A stretch of DNA of 64,000 nt. Origin: Nonomuraea candida (GTDB lineage Bacteria > Actinomycetota > Actinomycetes > Streptosporangiales > Streptosporangiaceae). Under the pieces are notes generated by a model. That model was not told the DNA's origin and searched no databases. It saw nothing but the letters and a program-made list of their open reading frames with translations. Below, piece after piece: positions 25,891-33,462 of the stretch; positions within the stretch are counted from its first letter, which is position 1; the number at the start of each line of letters is the position of its first letter. The position numbers and the translations under genes were made by a program. The DNA lies in contig NZ_JOAG01000004.1 of NCBI RefSeq assembly GCF_000725485.1, positions 124,001 through 188,000 on the forward strand, read 5' to 3'.

Positions 25891-26219
25891 GGGTGCTCGC
25901 TCTCCTCGGTCCGGCGCCACCTGGTGTGGCGCAACACGATCTGCTCCGGGCACACGGCGCTCAGAAACCGCCCGACACAGCTCGCCAGCCGCTCCTCGAC
26001 CAGCGTGTAGAGGATGCGGTTGCCTTCACGGCGCTCGCTGACCAGCCCGGCTCCCTTGAGCACGCCGAGGTGGCGCGAGATGGACGGCCCGCTGATCGAG
26101 AAGCGCCGGGCGATGTCCCCGGCGGCCAGCTCCCCGTCTCTGAGGTCCTCCAGGATCTGGCGCCTGGTGGGGTCGGCGAGTGCCCGGAAGACACTCGCCT
26201 CGTCGGGTGAACCAGTCAT
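25887..26219 (-). CDS. ArsR family transcriptional regulator
   Basis: A 110-residue helix-turn-helix protein. VFRALADPTRRQILEDLRDG is the ArsR entry, ISGPSISRHLGVLKGAGLVS the recognition helices and RREGNRILYTLV the wing. No CxC metal site is apparent; it resembles the YgaV/SdpR-like, non-metal subgroup. It is first in an operon with the DUF2071 gene (GTGA overlap). A perfect inverted repeat begins two bases upstream of its start codon, so autoregulation is nearly certain. Confidence 0.92.
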   Translation of the reverse strand: MTGSPDEASVFRALADPTRRQILEDLRDGELAAGDIARRFSISGPSISRHLGVLKGAGLVSERREGNRILYTLVEERLASCVGRFLSAVCPEQIVLRHTRWRRTEESEHP

Positions 26220-26220
26220 G

Positions 26221-26254
26221 TTTCGATATTTAGCACAATAGCTAAATATCGAAA
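26221..26254. promoter_or_regulatory. Long perfect inverted-repeat ArsR operator
   Basis: Arms TTTCGATATTTAGC (26221-26234) and GCTAAATATCGAAA (26241-26254) are perfectly complementary, with a six-base spacer ACAATA. This strongly AT-rich island in GC-rich DNA lies between the ArsR ATG and the end of the acyl-CoA-dehydrogenase-like gene. The -10 region of the ArsR operon probably lies inside it, which fits repression by occlusion. Confidence 0.85.
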
Positions 26255-26265
26255 AGCCCTTTTCC

Positions 26266-27432
26266 TCATCCTTCCAGGTCGAAGACGAACCAGGTCTGGT
26301 TCGGGGCCAGGCCGGCCAGCTCCCGGCCGCACTCCTTGAGCACGTGCGGCCCGGAGGTGATGTGCGCGGCGCCGGCGTGCACGTCCCTGAACAGCCGCTG
26401 CACGAGCCCGTCGCGCAGCGCCGACGTGCCGCCCGACGCGTACACGAACCCGGCCAGCTCCGTGAGCGTCGAGGTGACGTGGTTGAGCGCGAGCCGCACC
26501 ATCGTCTCCTGGCGCACGGTGAGCGGGCGCCCCGCGTCCAGGGCGTGCTCCACGTCGTCCCACGCCTCGTGCACCAGCGCCCGCGCCGCGCGGAACCTCG
26601 CCTCGGCCCGCGCGAAGTCGGCGTGGAAGGCGTCGCTGCCGGCGATCTGCCCCGGCCGGCCCGCGCGCGCCGAGGCGTGCCCGGCCAGCTCGTCGAGCAG
26701 CCTGCGGCCGGTGCCCAGCGCCCAGCCGGAGTGGCAGATCAGCGCCTGGTCCAGCAGGCCGAGGCGGTAGAGCGCGCCGCCGCGCAGCGGCTCGTTCGTG
26801 GTGAAGACGTGGGTGTACGACTCCGGCACGAAGGCCCCGTCGATGGAGTAGTCGATGCTGCCCGTGGCGCGCAGGCCCAGGACGTCCCAGTTGCCGAGCT
26901 GCTTGACGTCTTCCATCGGGGTGATGAAGATCCGGACCTCGCCGGTGCCCTCGACGGCGCCGGCGCTGTGGGCGTACTGGGCGTGCGGCATCCCCGAGGC
27001 GAAGCTCCACCGGCCGCTGAGCCGGAACCCGCCGTCCTCGCGCACGGCCACGCCCGGCCGCGTGCCCTGGCCCGCGATCAGCGGCGTGCGCGGCGCCTGG
27101 AAGATCCGCTCGACGGCCTCGTCGCCCAGGTACGCGCCGGCCGTGCCGTTCTCCAGCGTGGTGGCCATGACCACCCAGCCGGTCGAGGGATCGGCGTAGG
27201 ACAGCTCCGCGAACACGTCGAGCAGCTCTCTGGGGGACGACTCGGCGCCTCCGAGCGGCTCCGGAACCCAGACGCCGAAAAGTCCCGCCTCGTGCAGGGC
27301 GTCCACGACGGTGTCGGTCAGCCTGCCCTGCGCCTCGGCCGCGCCGGACTCGCGGTCGACCAGGGTGCGCAGGTCGCGGGCGCGGTCGCGCAGGGTGGTG
27401 CCGGCATGGTGGAGTCGCGGCGTATCACTCAT
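26266..27432 (-). CDS. Acyl-CoA dehydrogenase-fold flavoprotein, probably a two-component flavin-dependent monooxygenase
   Basis: A 388-residue protein of the acyl-CoA dehydrogenase superfamily. Features are EAGLFGVWVPEPLGGAESSP (N-terminal helical domain), LSGRWSFASGMPHAQYA (flavin-binding beta domain) and WDVLGLRATGS. The C-terminal domain has the Acyl-CoA_dh_2 pattern (GWALGTGRRLLDELAGHA). It lacks the catalytic glutamate region typical of true acyl-CoA dehydrogenases and resembles the HsaA/DszC-type monooxygenases that use reduced flavin from a partner reductase. No reductase is adjacent. ATG at 27432. Confidence 0.82.
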   Translation of the reverse strand: MSDTPRLHHAGTTLRDRARDLRTLVDRESGAAEAQGRLTDTVVDALHEAGLFGVWVPEPLGGAESSPRELLDVFAELSYADPSTGWVVMATTLENGTAGAYLGDEAVERIFQAPRTPLIAGQGTRPGVAVREDGGFRLSGRWSFASGMPHAQYAHSAGAVEGTGEVRIFITPMEDVKQLGNWDVLGLRATGSIDYSIDGAFVPESYTHVFTTNEPLRGGALYRLGLLDQALICHSGWALGTGRRLLDELAGHASARAGRPGQIAGSDAFHADFARAEARFRAARALVHEAWDDVEHALDAGRPLTVRQETMVRLALNHVTSTLTELAGFVYASGGTSALRDGLVQRLFRDVHAGAAHITSGPHVLKECGRELAGLAPNQTWFVFDLEG

Positions 27433-27605
27433 TCCAGGTGCTCCTGTTCGTGATAGATCGTGCGGCGTGCCTCCTTTCCGTGAGATCACGTATGCCGCCG
27501 AATGTCCAGAGCATCCGCCACGGCGGTATCCCGGGGGCGCCTCAGGGACGTTCTCAGGGATCTCACCGACGCCCGCTCTGCCCCGATGGTCCAGAATCGG
27601 ACGTC

Positions 27606-28310
27606 ATGAGGATGAAGCGCGCGGCCCTGATCGCCGGCCTGCTGGGTATGGCGGTGGCACTGACCGGCTGCGGGGCGGGTGTCCAGGGGGAGACGGACAC
27701 CGCGTCGTACGAGGTCGACGACCAGGTGCGAGCGCTGCGCGTGACGGCCGACTCCGGCACCATCGAGGTGGTGGAGTCGCAGCGGCAGGGCGTTCAGGTG
27801 ACCGAGCGGCTCACCTGGCGCAAGAACAAGCCGAAGACCAGCCACCAGGTGCAGGACGGCACGCTGGCCCTGACCTTCGACTGCCCGGCGAGCTGGGGCC
27901 TGGGCGCCATCGGCACGTCCTGCGACGTGAGCTACCGGGTCGAGGTGCCCAGGGGGCTGCGCGTCGAGGTCGGCTCCGACTCAGGGGACCTGACGCTGAA
28001 GGGGCTGTCCGGCGAGCTGGACGCCCGGTCCGACTCGGGCGCGATCAGGGCCGAGGGGCTCGCGGTCAAGCAGGCCGTCGCCAAGACCGACTCCGGGGAC
28101 GTCGAGCTGGCCTTCACCGGCTCGCCCGACAAGGTCACGGCCGCCTCGGACTCGGGGCGGGTCGAGGTCGGGGTGCCTCAGGGGGCGTACAACGTGGTCG
28201 CCAGGACCGATTCGGGCGCCAAGGACGTCAAGGTGCCCACGGACCCGTCGGCGCCCCGCCGGATCGAGCTGACCAGCGACTCCGGCGACCTGGAGGTCCG
28301 CACCTCCTGA
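27606..28310 (+). CDS. DUF4097 family beta-strand repeat lipoprotein
   Basis: A 234-residue lipoprotein. The signal peptide ends in lipobox LTGC with Cys22. The mature protein is a repetitive right-handed beta structure in which the unit [ST]DSG-x-[IVL] recurs about seven times (TADSGTIE, GSDSGDLT, RSDSGAIR, KTDSGDVE and so on). It is the usual DUF4097 adhesin-like fold, anchored outside the membrane. Function unknown; homologues often follow PspC or two-component genes, which is not the case here. ATG at 27606. Confidence 0.85.
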   Translation: MRMKRAALIAGLLGMAVALTGCGAGVQGETDTASYEVDDQVRALRVTADSGTIEVVESQRQGVQVTERLTWRKNKPKTSHQVQDGTLALTFDCPASWGLGAIGTSCDVSYRVEVPRGLRVEVGSDSGDLTLKGLSGELDARSDSGAIRAEGLAVKQAVAKTDSGDVELAFTGSPDKVTAASDSGRVEVGVPQGAYNVVARTDSGAKDVKVPTDPSAPRRIELTSDSGDLEVRTS

Positions 28311-28431
28311 CCTGACCGCCGCACCTCCTGACCGCCACGCCCCGCCCTCGCCCGCCCTCGCGGCCCGTCACGGGAAGTCGACCCGTCACGGGGGCCGATC
28401 CGCGTGCGGAGCCGGGCCGCGCGGAGCGGGC

Positions 28432-29040
28432 TCAGCCGGAGGCGGGTCGCGTCGCGCCGCCCCGGTGGGAGTCGATGAGCACGGCGAGATGCCGGCCGGC
28501 GATCTCCAGCGGCGTCTCGCTCTGCGACACCTGCGCCGACAGCTCCGCCCCCTCCAGCAGGTTGATCACGGTGTGGGCGAGCTCCCGCGCCACGTCCTCC
28601 GCGAACCCGGCGCGCGCGAGCTTCTCGCGGACCAGGGCGCGCCAGCTCTCGTAGGCCTCCTCGGCGGCCTGCTGGATCTCGGGCGCCCGGCCCGTGCTCT
28701 CCAGCGCCGTGGTGGTGACGGGACAGCCGTCCAGCCAGCCGGACTCGCGCAGGTCCTTCGCCAGCGTGCGGGTGCAGGCGATCATCGCCGCCGCCGGGTC
28801 GTCCTCCTGCTCGAACGCCACACGCAGGAACTCGGCGAACTCCGCGGCCCCGTGGCGGACCGCCTCGACCGCCAGCTCCCGCTTGCCGCCGGGGAAGAAG
28901 TGGTAGACCGAGCCCAGCGTGGCCCGCGCCTCCTGGGAGATCTGCTTGAGGCCCGTCGCCTCGTAGCCCTGTCGCTGCATCAGCTGCGCGGTCGTCCGGA
29001 CGATCCGCTCCCGGGTGCCGAGCTCGTGCTGGGTCTTCAT
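28432..29040 (-). CDS. TetR family transcriptional regulator (LmrA/YxaF-like)
   Basis: A 202-residue repressor. The N-terminal helix-turn-helix is RERIVRTTAQLMQRQGYEAT with GLKQISQEARATLGSVYHFF. The C-terminal ligand domain has the LmrA/YxaF-like pattern (DGCPVTTTALEST). It is divergent from a 64-codon relic of an imine reductase-like gene, and the 96-bp gap holds two near-identical dyads. The original target gene is thus mostly deleted, leaving the repressor controlling itself. Confidence 0.92.
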   Translation of the reverse strand: MKTQHELGTRERIVRTTAQLMQRQGYEATGLKQISQEARATLGSVYHFFPGGKRELAVEAVRHGAAEFAEFLRVAFEQEDDPAAAMIACTRTLAKDLRESGWLDGCPVTTTALESTGRAPEIQQAAEEAYESWRALVREKLARAGFAEDVARELAHTVINLLEGAELSAQVSQSETPLEIAGRHLAVLIDSHRGGATRPASG

Positions 29041-29057
29041 GACACTGATCGTACTCG

Positions 29058-29117
29058 ATAGAGCGTTCGTTCCAGTCCTGTGCTACGGTCTCGGCTCTGG
29101 ATAGAGCGATCGTTCTA
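29058..29117. promoter_or_regulatory. Two direct copies of a TetR operator
   Basis: ATAGAGCGTTCGTTCCA (29058-29074) and ATAGAGCGATCGTTCTA (29101-29117) are near-identical and each close to palindromic (TAGAGCGA/TCGTTCTA, one mismatch). They are spaced 43 bp apart, one beside each divergent start codon, fitting coordinate repression by the adjacent TetR protein. Confidence 0.8.
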
Positions 29118-29136
29118 ATGCAGGGGAGACCTCCGT

Positions 29137-29331
29137 ATGAAGTCCGTGACCGTGCTCGGCCTGGGCCCGATGGGGCAGGCCATGGCCGGCGCCTACCTCG
29201 GCCGGGGGTACGACGTGACCGTGTGGAACCGCACGCCGGCCGCCGTCCTGGAGGTCTTCCGCAAGGGCGTCGCCGCAGGCCGGGGCCAGGACAGCCTCAC
29301 GAGCCTGGTGGAGGTGCTGCGCCGGTCCTGA
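29137..29331 (+). pseudogene. Internally deleted imine-reductase-like gene (N-terminus joined to C-terminus)
   Basis: A 64-codon open frame. Residues 1-36 (MKSVTVLGLGPMGQAMAGAY, then GYDVTVWNRTPAA) are the Rossmann start of a beta-hydroxyacid dehydrogenase/imine reductase. Residues about 37-64 (EVFRKGVAAGRGQDSLTSLV) match the extreme C-terminus of the same family; compare the full-length neighbour, which ends with ADRAVAEGRGEEGYAALVEQ. About 220 internal residues are missing, in frame. It keeps a promoter region with TetR sites and a GGGGAG ribosome-binding site, so a short peptide may still be made, but not an enzyme. Confidence 0.75.
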
Positions 29332-29389
29332 CACCCGACCGGGGCCGGCGTCAGCGGAGGCGTCCGCCGCGGAGGTGCCCGGCCCTCGC

Positions 29390-29481
29390 GAGCACCCTGC
29401 GGCGGACTCCGGCCTCGACGAGCATCCTGCGGCGGACTCCGGCCTTGACGAGCACCCCCTGCGGTGGCCCCCGGCCTTCAC
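29390..29481. repeat. Three tandem 30-bp repeats
   Basis: Unit GAGCACCCTGCGGCGGACTC plus CGGCCTCGAC at 29390-29419, repeated with two changes at 29420-29449, and a diverged third copy at 29450-29481. They fill the gap between the imine-reductase relic and the 3' end of the full-length paralogue. No coding or structural role is evident. Confidence 0.85.
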
Positions 29482-29503
29482 GAGCGCTCCGGCGGCCCGT
29501 CGC

Positions 29504-30373
29504 TCACGAGGGCTTGCCGAACTGCTCGACCAGCGCGGCGTAGCCCTCCTCGCCGCGCCCCTCGGCCACGGCCCGGTCGGCGAGCGCCTTGACGAACCTG
29601 GGCAGCTCGGTGCTGACGCCGAGCGACTCGCTCTCCTCGATGAGATTCCGCATCGCGGCCAGGTGCACGTCGATGGTGGCGTCCAGGGGAGGGTAGGAGC
29701 CCTCGTCGATCTGCCGCGCGTAGTCGGGCAGCCAGCCGGCCACGCTCTCCATGCTCTTGACGGCCAGCGGCGCGAACGAGGCCGCGTCCAGTCCCGCTGC
29801 CCGGGCCAGCGCCGCCCCTTGCAGGAACCCGTTGAGCGTGCTCCACATCAGGCCCAGCACGCCGACCTCGTACAGCGCCGCCAGCCCGGCGTCCTCCCCG
29901 AGGTACACCGTCTCCGCTCCCAGCCCGCGCAGGACCGGCTCGTACCGCTCGAAGGCGGCCCGCGAGCCGCTGCAGACCAGGACGGCCTCCGCGGTCCCGA
30001 CGGCCGCGGGCGTCGCCATGATCCCGCCGTCGAGGTACGCGCCCACCCGCCCGGCGAGCTCGCGCGCCGCCCCCGGCGTGCCGGAGGTCAGGTTCACCAC
30101 CGCGCGGTCGCCGAGGTCCACCGGGTCGAGCAGCTCGCGCACGGCGTCATAGTCCGTCACGCAGACGACCACGAGCGGGCTCGCCGCGACCGCCTCCCCG
30201 ACCGACCCGGCGAGCACCGCCCCCCGGGCGACCAGCTCGTCCGCCTTCTCCGCCGTACGGTTCCACACCGTCGTCCGATGCCCCTCGCGCAGGAACGCCC
30301 CGGCCAGCGCCCGCCCCATCGCCCCCAGCCCGATGACCGTCACGGAGACCTGTTCTGCTGTCTGATTCGTCAT
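29504..30373 (-). CDS. Imine reductase-like NADP-dependent oxidoreductase
   Basis: A 289-residue enzyme of the beta-hydroxyacid dehydrogenase/imine reductase family. The N-terminus has VTVIGLGAMGRALAGAFL (GxGxxG) and VWNRT, whose Arg selects NADPH. Also present are YLDGGIMATPAAVGT (substrate segment) and a C-terminal dimerisation helix bundle. It would reduce cyclic imines or related 3-hydroxy acids. It lies divergent from a MerR regulator, with a MerR-type promoter between them. ATG at 30373 is chosen; MKVDDSAM seven residues upstream is an alternative that would overlap the operator. Confidence 0.9.
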   Translation of the reverse strand: MTNQTAEQVSVTVIGLGAMGRALAGAFLREGHRTTVWNRTAEKADELVARGAVLAGSVGEAVAASPLVVVCVTDYDAVRELLDPVDLGDRAVVNLTSGTPGAARELAGRVGAYLDGGIMATPAAVGTAEAVLVCSGSRAAFERYEPVLRGLGAETVYLGEDAGLAALYEVGVLGLMWSTLNGFLQGAALARAAGLDAASFAPLAVKSMESVAGWLPDYARQIDEGSYPPLDATIDVHLAAMRNLIEESESLGVSTELPRFVKALADRAVAEGRGEEGYAALVEQFGKPS

Positions 30374-30386
30374 GGCAGAATCGTCA

Positions 30387-30408
30387 ACCTTCACACCGGT
30401 ATGAAGGT
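30387..30408 (-). promoter_or_regulatory. MerR-type promoter/operator
   Basis: Arms ACCTTCA and TGAAGGT flank a core containing ACCGGT, a 22-bp dyad that is perfect but for one pair. On the minus strand it is preceded by -35-like TTGACC (30411-30406), and the dyad fills the 19-bp spacer to a -10 near 30386-30381, the hallmark of MerR-activated promoters. It drives the imine-reductase-like gene and can also control the divergent MerR gene. Confidence 0.8.
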
Positions 30409-30422
30409 CAAGGGGGACGCGC

Positions 30423-30788
30423 GTGCTGATCGGAGAGCTGAGCCGCAGGACCGGGGTGCACGCCCACCAGCTGCGTTACTACGAGTCCCAGGGCCTGCTG
30501 AAGCCCTGCCGGGGAGCCAACGGCTACCGCGAGTACACCGACGACGCCGTCCTGACCGTGACCCAGATCAGAAGGCTGCTCGCAGCGGGGCTGTCGACGC
30601 AGGAGATCGCGTACCTGCTGCCCTGCGCCACCGGCGTGGACCCCGACCTCGAGCCCTGCCCCGAGGCCATCGACCTGCTGCGCGCCCGGCTGAGCGGCCT
30701 CGACGACCACATCGACACGCTCACGCGCACCCGTGAGGTCCTCAACGACGTCCTCGCCGCCACCGAGGAGCGCCTCGCCCGGCGCTAG
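30423..30788 (+). CDS. MerR family transcriptional regulator
   Basis: A 121-residue protein. The MerR winged helix is LIGELSRRTGVHAHQLRYYE followed by SQGLLKPCRGANGYREY, and a dimerisation coiled coil spans about residues 75-118. Cys residues near the start of the coil (LLPCATGVDP and EPCPEA) could be ligand or redox sites, but the four-Cys iron-sulfur motif of SoxR is absent. It faces the imine-reductase-like gene across a 19-bp-spacer promoter and is expected to activate it. Confidence 0.92.
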   Translation: MLIGELSRRTGVHAHQLRYYESQGLLKPCRGANGYREYTDDAVLTVTQIRRLLAAGLSTQEIAYLLPCATGVDPDLEPCPEAIDLLRARLSGLDDHIDTLTRTREVLNDVLAATEERLARR

Positions 30789-30865
30789 CCTCCAGGGGGC
30801 CTGCGCGTGCTTCGTCCCGGCCCGAGAGCCACCGGGGCCACCGCGTCCGCCCGCGTCAGCCCAGG

Positions 30866-31942
30866 TCAGGGCGCGCACAACGCGGCGAACCTGTCGGCGT
30901 CGACGTTCCCGCCGGAGATGATGACCCCGACCCGCCGCCCGCCGCGTCCCGCCGCGCTTCCGCCCGGACTCGCGGCGTCCCCGCCCGGGCCCGCCGCCTT
31001 CCCGCCCGGATCCGCCGTGGCCCCGGCCTGATCCGTCCCGCGCCCGCTCGGGCTCGTCACGCGGCCGGACAGCAGGGCCGCCAGGCCGGTGGCGCCGCTC
31101 GGCTCGACGACGATCTTCAGCCGCTCGAAGGCGAAGCGCATGGCCCGGCGGATCTCGTCATCGGTGACCAGCTCGACCGCGTCGACCAGCCGCTGGATGA
31201 TCGGGAAGGTCACCTCGCCCGGGACGGGCAGCGCCTGCCCGTCGGCGATGGTACGCGGCACGTCGATGGTGATCCGCCGGCCCGCCTCCAGGGAGCGTCT
31301 GGTGTCGTCCCCGGCCTCCGGTTCGACGCCGATCACCCGGAGCTCGGGGTACAGGCCCTTGGCCGCGGTGGCGCTGCCGGCGATCAGCCCGCCGCCGCCG
31401 ACCGGCACGACGAGAGCGTCCAGCGGGCCGGTGTCCTGGAGGAGTTCGAGTGCCGCGGTGCCCTGCCCGGCGATCACGTGCGGGTGGTCGTAGGGCGGGA
31501 TGAGGGCCAGGCCCCGCTCGGCGGCCAGTTCCGCGCAGAGCGCGCCGCGGTCACCGCGGTAGCGGTCATAGGTGATGATCTCGGCGCCGTAGCCGGCGGT
31601 CGCCCGCAGCTTCGACGGCGGGGCGTCCTCGGGCATGAGGATCACCGCGCCGGTGCCCAGCAGCCGGGCGGCCAGGGCGACCGCCTGGGCGTGGTTCCCC
31701 GAGGAGTAGGCCGCCACGCCCCTGGCCCGTTGCTCCTCCGGCAGGCGCGAGACGGCGTTGTAGGCGCCACGGAACTTGAACGCGCCCACCCGCTGGAAGT
31801 TCTCGCACTTCAGGAACACCTCGGCGCCGACCATCCGGTCCAGGGTGCGTGAGCGCAGCACGGGAGTGCGGTGCGCGACGCCCGCGATCCGTACGGCGGC
31901 GGCGCGGACGTCGTCCGGGGCGACCGGCGGGGTGTACGTCAT
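30866..31942 (-). CDS. PLP-dependent threonine/serine dehydratase
   Basis: A 358-residue fold-type II PLP enzyme. The Schiff-base lysine lies in RVGAFKFRGAYNAV, the phosphate-binding loop is VPVGGGGLIAGSA, and the SSGNHAQAVALAA motif binds the substrate carboxylate. It is a short, catabolic-type enzyme with no ACT regulatory domain (threonine ammonia-lyase or serine/hydroxyaspartate dehydratase). Near the C-terminus, between ALLSGRVT and RRVGVIISGGN, a 40-residue Gly/Ala/Pro insert built of five-residue repeats (PGGKA, PGGDA) interrupts the domain. ATG at 31942. Confidence 0.92.
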   Translation of the reverse strand: MTYTPPVAPDDVRAAAVRIAGVAHRTPVLRSRTLDRMVGAEVFLKCENFQRVGAFKFRGAYNAVSRLPEEQRARGVAAYSSGNHAQAVALAARLLGTGAVILMPEDAPPSKLRATAGYGAEIITYDRYRGDRGALCAELAAERGLALIPPYDHPHVIAGQGTAALELLQDTGPLDALVVPVGGGGLIAGSATAAKGLYPELRVIGVEPEAGDDTRRSLEAGRRITIDVPRTIADGQALPVPGEVTFPIIQRLVDAVELVTDDEIRRAMRFAFERLKIVVEPSGATGLAALLSGRVTSPSGRGTDQAGATADPGGKAAGPGGDAASPGGSAAGRGGRRVGVIISGGNVDADRFAALCAP

Positions 31943-32106
31943 GGCGTCTCCCTTCGAGTTGACCGTCGTCCCACCAGACTCCCGCGCCACCGCCTCGCCC
32001 TCGACCGCGCCCCCCGTACGACGACCGCACGGCGGGCCGGCCGGGGTCAGGCCCGGTCCAGTCGCGGTTCAGGCCCGGGTCAGGCCCGGCTCAGGCATGG
32101 GTCGGG

Positions 32107-32676
32107 TCAGTAACGACCGAACAGCAGGTTGGCCGGCTCGGCCGCGGAGTCGCTGCGGTAGAAGGACTGGTTGGCGGCCACGATCTCGTCGGTGGTGAGC
32201 TGCCCGTCGCCGTCGGCGTCCAGCGCGTGGAAGCACTTCTCGGCCTCGGCGGCGGAGACGCCGAAGATGCCGATGAGCTTGGTGAACTCGGGCAGGGAGA
32301 GGGTCCGGGTGAAGTCGGTGTCGGCGAGGTCCACCACGGCCTGGGCGGCGGGCTTGATGGCACGGTCGAGGACGTCGCTGCGGCCGATCATCCCGGAGAT
32401 GACCGCGCGCACGAACTCCTCCTGGGTCACCTTGCCGTCGCCGTCCGCGTCGCTGGAGTAGGCCAGGGCCCGCCACAGCTTCAGGTACGCCCCGCGCAGC
32501 CGCTCGGCGACGGGCGTGCCCTCCTGCCCCGGGTAGGCGTCGAGGAGCCGCTGGATCAGGCCTTCGTAGTCGGCGCGGGTGATGGTGCCGTCCTGGTCGG
32601 CGTCCATGAGCTGGAACCGCCTGGCGATCTTGCGCTTCTGCAGGGTGCGGTCGATTTCCTGGCTTTCGATGGTCAT
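32107..32676 (-). CDS. EF-hand calcium-binding protein (calerythrin-like)
   Basis: A 189-residue cytosolic protein with four EF-hand positions. Loop 1 is DADQDGTITRADY (about residues 24-36), loop 2 DADGDGKVTQEEF, loop 4 DADGDGQLTTDEI. The third, ADTDFTRTLSLPEF, is degenerate, the pattern known from calerythrin-type sarcoplasmic proteins of actinomycetes. It should buffer or sense Ca2+. No signal peptide or enzyme domain. Monocistronic, with an AT-richer 350-bp region upstream. Confidence 0.93.
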   Translation of the reverse strand: MTIESQEIDRTLQKRKIARRFQLMDADQDGTITRADYEGLIQRLLDAYPGQEGTPVAERLRGAYLKLWRALAYSSDADGDGKVTQEEFVRAVISGMIGRSDVLDRAIKPAAQAVVDLADTDFTRTLSLPEFTKLIGIFGVSAAEAEKCFHALDADGDGQLTTDEIVAANQSFYRSDSAAEPANLLFGRY

Positions 32677-33024
32677 GGGGGGCGTTTCTCCTTGTCGATG
32701 GTTTGGCAGCTGTGCCGGATCGGGGGTCCGCGGGGCCTGGCGTCGCAGGCTTCCGGGCCGGTTCGGGGGTGATCTGCTTGAAGGGCGCGGTCGATCCCGT
32801 CAAACGATCACCGGCTGGACCCTCGGGCAACGTTTCTATCACGCTCCGTAAACGGTGACTACTGTTAGTGACAACGGTTGCGGGGGCACGGGCTCGCGAA
32901 CGAGGCGCACGTCCGGCAGGGACCGCTGTCCGATGAAAGGGGCGGCTGTCCGATGGATGGGCCGCGCTGTGGCCTGGCCGGCGCAGTCGTGGGCCAGGCC
33001 GCAGAAATGACGACGTCGCCGGGC
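32677..33024. other. Intergenic region with promoter-like AT-richer segment
   Basis: About 350 bp between the EF-hand gene and the end of the MerR-like gene, both on the minus strand. An AT-richer stretch at 32805-32880 probably holds the EF-hand promoter. CTGTCCGATG occurs twice (about 32927 and 32947), and a terminator hairpin lies at 32971-33000. No gene is seen. Confidence 0.5.
32971..33000 (-). terminator. Hairpin after the MerR-like gene
   Basis: GGCCTGGCC (32971-32979) and GGCCAGGCC (32992-33000) form a perfect nine-pair stem with a 12-base loop, 25 bp past the stop of the minus-strand regulator. It lacks a U-run, as is common for actinomycete terminators. Confidence 0.6.
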
Positions 33025-33405
33025 TCAGCCCCCGGCCGTACGCCCGCGTCCGTGCTCGCGCTCGTACTCGGCGTTGAGGCGCTGCGCCTCGGCGAGCTGG
33101 TCTTCCAGGATGATGATCCGGCACGCCGCCTCCACGGGGGTGCCCTGATCGACGAGTTCCCGGGCCCGTGCGGCCAGGCGCAACTGGTAGCGGGAGAAAC
33201 GACGGTGACCGCCGCTGGAGCGTTTCGGCTCGATCAGATGGGCCGCGCCCAGGGCCCGCAGGAACGTCGGGGTGACCCCGAGCATCTCGGCGGCGGCGCC
33301 CATGCTGTAGGCGGGGTAGTCCTCATCGTCGAACCGGTCTTCATTGGAGGTAATCCTGCCCTGAGCGAGCGTGTCACCCTCGGCAGCCGAGCGACGTTGA
33401 TCCAT
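33025..33405 (-). CDS. MerR-like helix-turn-helix regulator
   Basis: A 126-residue protein. A 30-residue acidic N-terminus precedes a MerR-type helix-turn-helix, YSMGAAAEMLGVTPTFLRAL plus IEPKRSSGGHRRFSRYQL, then a helix LAARARELVDQGTPVEAA and a coiled coil ILEDQLAEAQRLNAEYE. It resembles the HspR/MerR-like regulators of actinomycetes, lacks a ligand domain and is probably constitutive or heat/stress related. ATG 33405 has GAGAAAGGA upstream. A strong stem-loop lies 27 bases before the start codon in the likely leader. Confidence 0.85.
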   Translation of the reverse strand: MDQRRSAAEGDTLAQGRITSNEDRFDDEDYPAYSMGAAAEMLGVTPTFLRALGAAHLIEPKRSSGGHRRFSRYQLRLAARARELVDQGTPVEAACRIIILEDQLAEAQRLNAEYEREHGRGRTAGG

Positions 33406-33431
33406 ACATTCCTTTCTCACCACACGCACAG

Positions 33432-33462
33432 GGGGCCCCGGCGCATGCTGCGCCGGGGCCCC
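33432..33462. terminator. Strong 14-bp stem-loop in the leader of the MerR-like gene
   Basis: GGGGCCCCGGCGCA and TGCGCCGGGGCCCC form a perfect 14-pair, nearly all-GC stem with a three-base TGC loop. It is 27 bases upstream of the minus-strand ATG, so it is either an insulating terminator for transcription entering from the right or an attenuator/stability element. No U-run on either strand. Confidence 0.6.

Noticed and set aside
30423..30788. MerR protein as the SoxR that would act at 5481-5498
   Set aside because: It lacks the four-cysteine iron-sulfur cluster motif of SoxR and has its own different operator.
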